A DNA stretch of 16,377 nt, taken from the NCBI GenBank assembly GCA_913040765.1, contig CAJWIA010000009.1:1-16377 (forward strand). The letters are read 5' to 3'. This DNA is from an uncultured Anaerolineales bacterium (GTDB taxonomy: Bacteria; Chloroflexota; Anaerolineae; Anaerolineales; UBA11657). Below are positions 7,090 to 14,428 of this stretch, one piece after another; position 1 is the first letter of the stretch; each line of letters opens with the position of its first letter. The notes beneath the pieces are model-generated. The model was not told the DNA's origin. It saw only the letters and a list, made by a program, of their open reading frames with translations, and did not search any database. The translations under genes and the position numbers were made by a program.

Positions 7090-9351
7090 ATGAAATTCAG
7101 CTCATTTTCAAACAAACTGATTAAGGACTTGAACTCGGTAGATTATTCTCTAATAGAGAAAGCTTACAAATTTGCTGATAGAGCGCACAAAGGGCAAACA
7201 CGTGCTTCCGGCGAGCCATTCATAGAACACAGCATTTCAGTAGCAGCTATTTTGATCGAATTGGGTTTGCCGCCAGCTGTGCTTGCTGCAGCCCTGTTAC
7301 ACGATGTGGTGGAAGACTCGACAGTGTCGCTCAAGTCAATTGAAAAGACGTTTGGACCTGAGGTATGTTTGATGGTTGATGGAGTAACAAAGCTGACTGG
7401 GCAGGTGCAAAGACAAGACAGTGGTAACAAATTAGAAACTTCAGAAAGTGAAGATAGAAACACTAGTTATATCTCTGACTACCAAGCTGAAACGATACGA
7501 AAAACATTTTTGGCAATGAGTGATGATGTACGAATTGTGATAATCAAACTTGCTGATAGACTGCACAATATGCGAACACTTAATTATTTGCCTCGGGACA
7601 GAAGACAGCATATAGCTCAGGAGACACTTGACATTTTTGCGCCATTGGCAAACAGATTAGGTATGTGGCAGATTAAGTGGGAGTTGGAGGACTTAGGTTT
7701 TCAGTACGTCAATCCGAAGAAATATAAAGAGATTGCTTTAGCTATAAATCGACATAGAGTTGAACGTGAAAAACGAATTGCTGCGACAGTAGCTCGACTA
7801 CAAAAGGAACTTAAACAACATGGTATTTCTGCTGAAGTGACTGGACGCCCAAAGCATATTTATTCAATATGGAACAAGATGCAACGCAAGAATATTCCGT
7901 TTGACAAAATTCATGACGTACGTGCTGTCAGAGTACTTGTCAAGGAAAGAGGCGAATCTGCGGAGGATACTATAGTAAGTCTAGAAAAAAAAGAACAACA
8001 AGCTATTGCAGATTGTTACCAGATTTTGGGGATTGTTCATCATCTTTGGAATCCTATACCCGGGGAATTTGATGATTATGTTGCAACACCTAAAGATAAT
8101 TTTTATCAGTCGCTTCATACTACTGTTGTTAACGATGAAGGTAATCCTTTAGAAGTACAGATACGTACCGAACTTATGCATGAGGGTGCAGAATATGGAA
8201 TAGCGTCACACTGGAGATATAAAGAGGATGGTAAGCGAAAGCAGGACAAGTCTTTTGATCGACGGATAAATTGGTTGCGTTCTATGATGGACTGGCGACA
8301 GGAATTGACTGATGGTCACGAATTTGTCGATGCTCTTAAATCAGACTTGTTTCCTGACAGAGTGCTAGCGTTTACTCCTCGTGGAGACATTATAGATCTT
8401 CCAACTGGTGCAACGCCTATAGACTTTGCTTATCATATCCACACATCGGTGGGTGAGCGTTGCCGAGGTGCTAAGGTTAATGGAAGTCTGGTTCCTTTGA
8501 ATCACCTATTAGAGTCGGGAGATCAAGTAGAAGTATTAACATCTAAAACAGGAGGCCCTAGTCGTGACTGGTTGAATACCGATCTCGGTTATGTGCGTTC
8601 TGCCCGTGCTCGTGAAAAGATAAGGTCTTGGTTCAAACGACAGGCACGTAAGGAGAACATTGCTACAGGCAGGTCTGTTGTTGAGCGTGAACTAAAAAGA
8701 TTGAGTATTAAAGGATATTCAATGGAAAAGACCGCAGCAATTTTTGGGTACAAAGTCCCTGAAGATTTTTTCGCTGCGGTTGGTTATGGTGACATACATG
8801 GCCAAACTGTGATAAACCGCATTGTAGAATTATTACATGGTGTGTCAGAACAGGAAGCTGAAGGCTTGCCACCACCGGAAGATGCAAAACAGGACTTGCA
8901 GATTGAGGCTCCGGAGGTTAGTGTTTCTGGTACCAGAGGATTACTAACTCGTTTAGCATTATGCTGTCATCCAGTTCCAGGAGACGAAATCGTAGGTTAC
9001 ACTACTCGTGTGCGTGGAGTCACTATACATCGCAAAGATTGCCCTAATATACTTCGGATACGTGAACGTGATCGTTTGATTAGTGTGGAGTGGAGAGCAA
9101 AGCCTGACAAGGTATACCCTGTGACCGTACGTATAGAGGCTTTTGACCGTGAGGGTCTAATGCGGGATATATCCACTGTTGTAGCCGACGAACATGTGAA
9201 TATGGGAGACGTATCAACACTTAGTAAAGATCATGAAGTTCATGTGAACGTAACGTTGGAGGTGTCTGATCTAAGTCAGCTTAGTAGGGTGCTTAGTAGA
9301 GTAGAAGAATTGACTAATGTGACTATGGTACAACGGTATAGACCTGGTTGA
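7090..9351 (+). CDS. rel: Bifunctional (p)ppGpp synthetase/hydrolase, RelA/SpoT family
   Basis: Makes (p)ppGpp from ATP and GTP/GDP and hydrolyses it back, setting the stringent response; cytoplasmic and ribosome-linked. At 753 residues it has the full long RSH layout. The HD hydrolase domain has H47, H71-D72, E75-D76 and D156 (ADRLHN), so hydrolase residues look intact. The synthetase domain spans about 245-370, with GRPKHIYSIWNKM, IHDVRAVRVLV, NFYQSLHTTV and LEVQIRT. The TGS domain is at about 420-485, the Cys-containing RIS/zinc-finger-like region ALCCHPVPGDEIVGY near 620-635 followed by HRKDCPN, and a C-terminal ACT domain at about 678-753. Two stretches appear longer than in familiar homologues: about 105-130 after VTKLTG, and about 285-305 in the synthetase domain. 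No Shine-Dalgarno is visible before the ATG, but the HD domain begins soon after it, so the start fits. The gene converges on folP with 18 bases between stops. Hydrolase residues favour a bifunctional Rel over a synthetase-only RelA. Confidence 0.97.
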   Translation: MKFSSFSNKLIKDLNSVDYSLIEKAYKFADRAHKGQTRASGEPFIEHSISVAAILIELGLPPAVLAAALLHDVVEDSTVSLKSIEKTFGPEVCLMVDGVTKLTGQVQRQDSGNKLETSESEDRNTSYISDYQAETIRKTFLAMSDDVRIVIIKLADRLHNMRTLNYLPRDRRQHIAQETLDIFAPLANRLGMWQIKWELEDLGFQYVNPKKYKEIALAINRHRVEREKRIAATVARLQKELKQHGISAEVTGRPKHIYSIWNKMQRKNIPFDKIHDVRAVRVLVKERGESAEDTIVSLEKKEQQAIADCYQILGIVHHLWNPIPGEFDDYVATPKDNFYQSLHTTVVNDEGNPLEVQIRTELMHEGAEYGIASHWRYKEDGKRKQDKSFDRRINWLRSMMDWRQELTDGHEFVDALKSDLFPDRVLAFTPRGDIIDLPTGATPIDFAYHIHTSVGERCRGAKVNGSLVPLNHLLESGDQVEVLTSKTGGPSRDWLNTDLGYVRSARAREKIRSWFKRQARKENIATGRSVVERELKRLSIKGYSMEKTAAIFGYKVPEDFFAAVGYGDIHGQTVINRIVELLHGVSEQEAEGLPPPEDAKQDLQIEAPEVSVSGTRGLLTRLALCCHPVPGDEIVGYTTRVRGVTIHRKDCPNILRIRERDRLISVEWRAKPDKVYPVTVRIEAFDREGLMRDISTVVADEHVNMGDVSTLSKDHEVHVNVTLEVSDLSQLSRVLSRVEELTNVTMVQRYRPG

Positions 9352-9369
9352 CACAAATAATTACACCAT

Positions 9370-10233
9370 TTATATGTTGCGCACAAAAGAGTCGGTCATA
9401 CGCACTACTCGCGACAGAGGTTTTACGTCGTGTACGCGCACCATATCAGCTCCCCGAGTTATTCCTACTGAAATTGCTGCGGCTGTGCCTTCGAGCCTTT
9501 CTTCCACAGGTAAGTTCAGGGTGTATCCTATAAATGATTTCCTGGAAGGCCCAATTAATATTGGGTAGCCAATCTTTGTAAAGTAATTAAGCTCGTTAAT
9601 AATCCTTATGTTTTGACTTACACTTTTTCCGAAACCTATCCCGGGATCGATTATTATATTAGCTCTGTCTATATTGGCGTTGCGGGCTATAGAAACTGAC
9701 ATTTCCAAATCCGATTTTATACTTGGCATAAAGTTATCATACAACGTGCTCTTATATCGACTGCCGAGCATCTCGTTACTTTCTGTGTCAAGCGATTGAC
9801 TGCTGTTGTGCATCAAGATGACTGCTGATCCGTGCTTTGATATAATATTGGCTAGTTCTATGTCCTGACGCAGTCCCCATATGTCATTCACAATCGATGC
9901 TCCTGCAGTAAGTGCCGCATCAGCCACGATTGATTTGCTAGTGTCTACGGAAATTGGTATTGAAAAGTTTTCAGCTAAAGCTTGAACAACTGGTACGACC
10001 CTGTCTAATTCTTGCCCTACTGTAATAGGCCTATTTCCAGGCCGTGTGCTCTCACCACCTACATCTATCACATGTGCACCGGCTTCAACAAATTTTGTGG
10101 CTAGCTCTAATGCACGAGTCACTAATTCGTTCTTTTGACCTAAACCATCTCCGGAGAAAGAATCAGGGGTTACATTGATAACACCCATTAGGTATGTTTG
10201 CGTGCCCCACACAAAGTGGTTTGGAAGATACAT
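9370..10233 (-). CDS. folP: Dihydropteroate synthase
   Basis: Condenses p-aminobenzoate with dihydropterin pyrophosphate to form dihydropteroate in folate synthesis; the target of sulfonamides. The 287-residue length is normal for the family. Signatures in order: MGVINVTPDSFSGDG (16-30, with N20), VIDVGGESTRPG (55-66), ISVDTSK (94-100, D97), NDIWG (116-120), IIDPGIGFGKS (194-204, D196 and K203), GPSRKSF (228-234, R231 and K232) and VRVHDV near the end (R266, H268). All the usual pterin and pyrophosphate-binding residues are present. It starts at ATG 10233, 14 bases after the pyrG stop, so the two are probably co-transcribed; no strong ribosome site is visible. The end converges on rel, with no obvious terminator in the 18-base gap. 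Confidence 0.97.
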   Translation of the reverse strand: MYLPNHFVWGTQTYLMGVINVTPDSFSGDGLGQKNELVTRALELATKFVEAGAHVIDVGGESTRPGNRPITVGQELDRVVPVVQALAENFSIPISVDTSKSIVADAALTAGASIVNDIWGLRQDIELANIISKHGSAVILMHNSSQSLDTESNEMLGSRYKSTLYDNFMPSIKSDLEMSVSIARNANIDRANIIIDPGIGFGKSVSQNIRIINELNYFTKIGYPILIGPSRKSFIGYTLNLPVEERLEGTAAAISVGITRGADMVRVHDVKPLSRVVRMTDSFVRNI

Positions 10234-10247
10234 TTCTAGAGGTTGGG

Positions 10248-11873
10248 TTAACCAGGCGAGGATTTGGTTTTTGCTGATGCTTTTACAAAGGCTGAAAACA
10301 GTGGGTGTGGGCGATTAGGGCGAGAAATGAACTCAGGATGGAACTGACTACCTAGCATGAAGGGGTGATTACTAAGTTCGGCGATCTCTACTAGTTCTTC
10401 GTTTGGTGAAAGCCCTGAGAACACCATACCATTTTCAGTGAAAATTTGGCGATACTCATTATTGAATTCGAATCGGTGACGATGACGCTCGCTGACATGT
10501 GAGTTGTCTGGTTTGCCATATGCTTCCGAAGCACGAGTGCCAGGTACTAGCATACATGGATATACACCCAAACGCATGGTTCCACCCATTTCCCTAATAT
10601 TACGTTGGTTTGGCATTAGATCAATAATTGGATTAGAAGTGTCTCTGTTAAATTCTGTTGAGTTGGCATCATTTGTGCCCAACATAAACCTAGCAAATTC
10701 TATACACATTACCTGCATCCCTAGACACAGACCGAAGTATGGAACCTTGTTTGTTCTCGCCCATTGGGCAGCTATGATTTTTCCTTCTACTCCACGTTCT
10801 CCAAACCCACCGGGCACAATTACCCCATCGCATATTTGAAGCAAGTTTTGAGAGTTGTTCACTTCAAGAGTGCTAGATTGTATCCAAGTGATTTCTATGT
10901 TGTGTCCCTGCTCTGAACCAGCATGGCGTAATGCCTCTTTAATACTAATATAGGCATCTTCAAGCTCTATATATTTCCCAACTATAGCTATCTGCAATGT
11001 GTCTGCCTGGCTGTAAACTGACTTTATCAACTTGTTCCACTCTGACCAATCTGGAGGTTTGTGTTTGTCATGAAGCTGGAGTTTGTCAACCAAATAAGCA
11101 CCAAGATTTCTTTTCTCCAGTAATAGAGGTACTTCATAAGTAGTATTTGTTGTTGTAAGAGGTATAACAGCTTGCTCTGGCACGTCACAAAAAAGCGCAA
11201 TTTTAGTGCACAATTCTTGATCTATATCGTAATCTGCACGTGCTACGATTACATCAGGTGAAATACCGATAGATCGCAACTCTCTAACTGAATGTTGAGT
11301 GGGTTTTGTTTTTAATTCGCCCGTGGCTCCTATGTGAGGCAGCCAGGTGACATGTACGTAAACCGCATTATCACTTCCAAGTTCGGCACGTAGCTGCCTT
11401 AGAGCCTCCAAGAAAGGTAGACTTTCAATATCACCAATAGTACCACCTACCTCTACTATTATGATGTCTGCTCCAGTTGCGATGGGAACTTGTTTGATAT
11501 GGCGTTTGATTTCGTTGGTGATGTGAGGAATTACCTGAATAGTGCCTCCTAGGTAATCACCTCGGCGCTCTGCTGTGATGATATCAGAATAGAGCTGTCC
11601 TGTAGTAACATTACAAACACTCTGGAGATTAATATCTATGAATCGTTCGTAGTGTCCTAGATCCAAGTCAGTCTCCGCACCATCATTGGTTACGAAAACT
11701 TCGCCATGCTGATAAGGTGACATAGTTCCAGGGTCTACGTTAAGATAAGGGTCTAGCTTTTGTACTGATATTTGCAACCCTCTTTCTTTTAGCATACGGC
11801 CCATAGCTGCTGCTACAATGCCTTTGCCTACAGAGCTTACTACTCCACCAGTAACAAAAATGTATTTAGTCAC
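10248..11873 (-). CDS. pyrG: CTP synthase
   Basis: Converts UTP to CTP using ATP and glutamine, the last step of pyrimidine nucleotide synthesis. At 541 residues it has the usual length. The N-terminal amidoligase domain opens with KYIFVTGGVVSSVGKG (3-18, the ATP loop) and contains LDPYLNVDPGTMSPYQHGEV (40-59) and EVGGTIGDIES (141-151). The C-terminal class I glutamine amidotransferase domain has GGFGERGVEG (355-364), the nucleophile Cys383 in GLCLGMQ, and His512-Glu514 in GSQFHPEF, a complete catalytic triad. The start is GTG (11873-11871), preceded by AGGTG at 11882-11878 with 4-base spacing; this start keeps the conserved N-terminus. folP follows 14 bases downstream. A strong hairpin lies about 30 bases upstream and may regulate it. 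Confidence 0.98.
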   Translation of the reverse strand: MTKYIFVTGGVVSSVGKGIVAAAMGRMLKERGLQISVQKLDPYLNVDPGTMSPYQHGEVFVTNDGAETDLDLGHYERFIDINLQSVCNVTTGQLYSDIITAERRGDYLGGTIQVIPHITNEIKRHIKQVPIATGADIIIVEVGGTIGDIESLPFLEALRQLRAELGSDNAVYVHVTWLPHIGATGELKTKPTQHSVRELRSIGISPDVIVARADYDIDQELCTKIALFCDVPEQAVIPLTTTNTTYEVPLLLEKRNLGAYLVDKLQLHDKHKPPDWSEWNKLIKSVYSQADTLQIAIVGKYIELEDAYISIKEALRHAGSEQGHNIEITWIQSSTLEVNNSQNLLQICDGVIVPGGFGERGVEGKIIAAQWARTNKVPYFGLCLGMQVMCIEFARFMLGTNDANSTEFNRDTSNPIIDLMPNQRNIREMGGTMRLGVYPCMLVPGTRASEAYGKPDNSHVSERHRHRFEFNNEYRQIFTENGMVFSGLSPNEELVEIAELSNHPFMLGSQFHPEFISRPNRPHPLFSAFVKASAKTKSSPG

Positions 11874-11902
11874 CTAGCACCTGTATATAGTAATAGCACA
11901 AT

Positions 11903-11940
11903 CAAAAGGGAGGGTCACTTGTTGGGTGCCCTCCCTTTTG
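11903..11940 (-). terminator. Strong 12-bp hairpin between trxA and pyrG (terminator or pyrG leader attenuator)
   Basis: CAAAAGGGAGGG (11903-11914) and CCCTCCCTTTTG (11929-11940) are perfect complements around a 14-base loop. The A-stem/GC-core/T-tail layout is that of an intrinsic terminator and is symmetrical, so it could act on either strand. Both neighbours are on the minus strand: it lies 149 bases past the trxA stop and 29 bases before the pyrG start. If it only ended trxA transcription, pyrG would have almost no room for its own promoter, so a leader role for pyrG is plausible. The structure is certain; its role is inferred. Confidence 0.8.
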
Positions 11941-12088
11941 AGTCGACATATGTAGTGAAATATTCTTGCAAGATGCCATCAATCATTATTGGATAATATA
12001 ACGACAACACGAATGGTATTTAATGTTGACAATTGTTGCAGAATTCGAAGAGACTTAATTGTTTTGTATCTGCACATATCCTTTTGAC

Positions 12089-12424
12089 CTAACTAGCATT
12101 TTCCAACATAGATTCTATTTTACTTGTATAAGTTGTAGCTGTTCCAGCACCCACTACTCGATCTACCTCTTGCCCTTGTTTTATAAAAATCATTGTGGGT
12201 ATACCCTGTATACCATACTTCATTGCCAAATCGGAGTTCTCGTCAGTGTTTATTTTAGCTATAGTTACTTTTCCAGAGTATTGTGTAGCTAGATCATCAA
12301 GTATTGGGGCTACTATTTTACATGGTCCGCACCATGGAGCCCAAAAGTCTAACATTACGGGTTTATCCGACTGTAATATAGCTTTCTCAAATGTTTTGCC
12401 ATCTACTTCAATTGGTGCTGTCAT
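12089..12424 (-). CDS. trxA: Thioredoxin
   Basis: Small cytoplasmic dithiol protein that reduces disulfides in partner enzymes and is recharged by thioredoxin reductase. At 111 residues it is standard thioredoxin length. The active site WCGPC (31-35) sits in FWAPWCGPCK, and the fold motifs VMLDFWAPW, IAKINTDENSDLAMKYGI, GIPTMIFIKQG (with the cis-Pro) and VVGAG are all in place. The only fitting start is ATG 12424; a GGAGG lies 12 bases upstream, a long spacing. It follows a small membrane protein gene on the same strand with a 63-base gap. The strong hairpin at 11903-11940 downstream may terminate it. Confidence 0.96.
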   Translation of the reverse strand: MTAPIEVDGKTFEKAILQSDKPVMLDFWAPWCGPCKIVAPILDDLATQYSGKVTIAKINTDENSDLAMKYGIQGIPTMIFIKQGQEVDRVVGAGTATTYTSKIESMLENAS

Positions 12425-12487
12425 TGTTTAAAGCAACCTCCATATTGTTTGTATAGCTAATATCCTGAAGTGTCCTGATCGTATCCC

Positions 12488-12787
12488 TTAACTGAAAACA
12501 TCGATATTCATTAGAATTAAGAGTATGGCTATTGTTGCAAACGGCAGCAATAGGCCAACTATTGAGTTTATCAGACGGTTGTTGCTTTTTGTAACAAATT
12601 TTCCAATAGTGTTTAAGTGACCTACTGACCCAAATATTCCACCAAGGGCAACACCCCACAATATAGCACCACCCCAACCACCAATGGTGTTTCTAATCTC
12701 TGGCCAGAAATTAGCTGTCATAAGAGTACCAACCAATCCTATAACTATACCTATGAACTGATTAATTCGCAAATGTGAGCGATTCAT
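12488..12787 (-). CDS. Small integral membrane protein of unknown function
   Basis: A 99-residue hydrophobic protein that I do not recognise. Three membrane segments are likely: about residues 10-26 (QFIGIVIGLVGTLMTA), 38-57 (a glycine-rich stretch, GGWGGAILWGVALGGIFG) and 73-95 (INSIVGLLLPFATIAILLIL). A short basic loop (KFVTKSNNR) lies before the third. The ATG at 12787 was preferred over a TTG six bases further upstream, which would add only two residues. No clear ribosome site is visible. Its place before trxA on the same strand suggests co-transcription but does not indicate a function. That it is a real gene rests on the membrane pattern and on filling an otherwise empty gap. Confidence 0.65.
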   Translation of the reverse strand: MNRSHLRINQFIGIVIGLVGTLMTANFWPEIRNTIGGWGGAILWGVALGGIFGSVGHLNTIGKFVTKSNNRLINSIVGLLLPFATIAILLILMNIDVFS

Positions 12788-12865
12788 AAACAATTAGTTA
12801 GTGGTTTCATAGTCAGATTAACAATATTACATGTATAGAAACTTGCTCACAAAGTTTTTTGCTAC

Positions 12866-12893
12866 TGCAACAATTTACTGTTTGTATGTTGCA
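12866..12893. repeat. Inverted repeat TGCAACA-N14-TGTTGCA in a divergent promoter region
   Basis: TGCAACA (12866-12872) and TGTTGCA (12887-12893) are perfect 7-bp inverted repeats separated by 14 bases. They lie between the divergently transcribed small membrane protein gene and serine hydrolase gene, where operators are common. A second, wider pair, ACTTGC (12841-12846) and GCAAGT (12891-12896), overlaps the right arm. It could be a regulator site or a hairpin; no regulator is identified. Confidence 0.4.
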
Positions 12894-12988
12894 AGTGTAA
12901 AGTATATGAGCACCCACAGTGCATGTCAACGTGTTTGAAAATTAACAAGGTTGCTCATGATATACTCAAGCGATATCTTGCAAACACT

Positions 12989-14428
12989 ATGAAGCGCCGA
13001 CCTAATACGACACTACTTGAATGGACTTCTATATTGTTGATACTTGCGTCGGTGTTGGCGCTAGTACTGCAACTAGTATCTTATCAAAATATTAGATCCG
13101 ACCTCCAATTTGGGATGACTATAGCCGACGTACCAGTGGGCGGTATGTCACTAGGTGATGCTGAGGATACTTTGACTCGGGTATATTCAACCCCTGTAGA
13201 ATTGCATTTTCTTGACGAAGTATTCTATTTAGAGCCTGCAGAAATTAGCTTTCGTCTAGAAGCCGAATCTATGCTGGCAATTGCTGATACATATAGGACT
13301 GATACCAGTTTTTGGTCTAGCTACTGGGATTATTTGTGGCGACGTACTAGTGACCCAGCTGTTGTCCCAATAGTTGCTGAATATTCCAGTTCCCAGCTCC
13401 GTAATTTCTTGGTTGATCTAGCTGCACGTTATGATTTACAACCTACACCTCCGAAATTGAATGCTCAATCTCTGGTTATAGTGCCTGGGTCACCAGGATA
13501 CAGTCTGGACATAGAATCTTCTATGACAATAATTGATATGGCCTTACGAGTACCAACAAATAGGCGAGTGTTGTTGACTGTACAGGACAGCTTGATCGAT
13601 ACTCCTACTATAAATGCTCTAGGGAATTTAATTGATAGTTATATCAAACAGCTCGATTTTAGTGGAATAGTTAGTGTAGAGGTTGTTGATTTACTTAGTG
13701 GTGAGCAACTCAGTATTAATAAAGGAGTAGCCTATGCAGGTCTTAGTATTATGAAGATACCAATAATATTGGAAACTTATAGAGTGCTTGAGACTGATCC
13801 TTTGGAAGAAACCGCTAAATTGATTGAGGGTTCAATAGTAGAGTCATCTAATTTGCATGCTAATATTTTACTTGGCCAGCTTGGCAGCGGAGACAAGATT
13901 GTTGGCGCATCTGTGTTGACTTCGAACATGCAACTTTTAGGATTACAGAATACTTTTATGGCTGGTTATTTTGATCAAGAAGGAGGAGTTCCACCAGTGG
14001 TTCAAACTACTGCAAATCGACGCACTGATGTTGATACTGACCCAGATGCATTTATGCAGACTACACCAGACGATATGGCAAGTTTGCTTACTATGTTGTA
14101 TCAATGCAGCCGGGATGGTGGAGGAGCAATATCAGTAGTGTTTGTAGATAAAATCACTCAACGTGAGTGTCAGTCGATTATAAATTTGCTCAGCCGAAAC
14201 AAAATTGCTACCCTGATAGAGGCAGGGGTGCCAGAAGGCGTATCCGTAGCTCACAAACATGGGTTTGGCGATGGAGATACTATAGGAGATGCTGGTATCG
14301 TATTTTCCCCCGGAGGAGATTATGTAGTAGTTGTTTATATTTGGCAGGCGGAGTATCTTGAATGGGAAAATAGTGCCCCTATGGTTGCAAGTATTTCGCG
14401 AATGATATTTAACTACTTTAATTCTTGA
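12989..14428 (+). CDS. Membrane-anchored class A beta-lactamase-like serine hydrolase with peptidoglycan-binding-type N-domain
   Basis: Probable cell-wall-facing serine hydrolase, of beta-lactamase or D,D-peptidase fold. Numbering from the upstream ATG at 12923 (501 residues): a hydrophobic anchor at about 33-53 follows a basic MKRRPN. Then comes a domain at about 60-220 with VPVGGMSLGDAEDTL, the style of the peptidoglycan-binding domain found beside VanW and L,D-transpeptidases. A class A beta-lactamase-like domain covers about 240-500. The catalytic SxxK is S275-I-M-K278 (AGLSIMKIPII), the SxN-type motif is S308-S-N310, and the KTG-type motif is K445-H-G447 (HKHGFGD). The unusual third motif makes true beta-lactamase activity uncertain. 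I start at ATG 12989 (479 residues) because it gives a normal short, basic N-terminus before the anchor; neither ATG has a clear ribosome site. The 3' end overlaps the convergent ligase gene by 16 bases. Confidence 0.85.
   Translation: MKRRPNTTLLEWTSILLILASVLALVLQLVSYQNIRSDLQFGMTIADVPVGGMSLGDAEDTLTRVYSTPVELHFLDEVFYLEPAEISFRLEAESMLAIADTYRTDTSFWSSYWDYLWRRTSDPAVVPIVAEYSSSQLRNFLVDLAARYDLQPTPPKLNAQSLVIVPGSPGYSLDIESSMTIIDMALRVPTNRRVLLTVQDSLIDTPTINALGNLIDSYIKQLDFSGIVSVEVVDLLSGEQLSINKGVAYAGLSIMKIPIILETYRVLETDPLEETAKLIEGSIVESSNLHANILLGQLGSGDKIVGASVLTSNMQLLGLQNTFMAGYFDQEGGVPPVVQTTANRRTDVDTDPDAFMQTTPDDMASLLTMLYQCSRDGGGAISVVFVDKITQRECQSIINLLSRNKIATLIEAGVPEGVSVAHKHGFGDGDTIGDAGIVFSPGGDYVVVVYIWQAEYLEWENSAPMVASISRMIFNYFNS

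Noticed and set aside
9348..9568. Short plus-strand open frames over the end of folP.
   Set aside because: They are antisense to a fully supported dihydropteroate synthase and show no domain or ribosome site.
12026..12031. Perfect TTGACA on the plus strand, as a -35 element.
   Set aside because: No -10 element follows at 16-18 bases, and no plus-strand gene starts nearby; the genes on both sides are on the minus strand.
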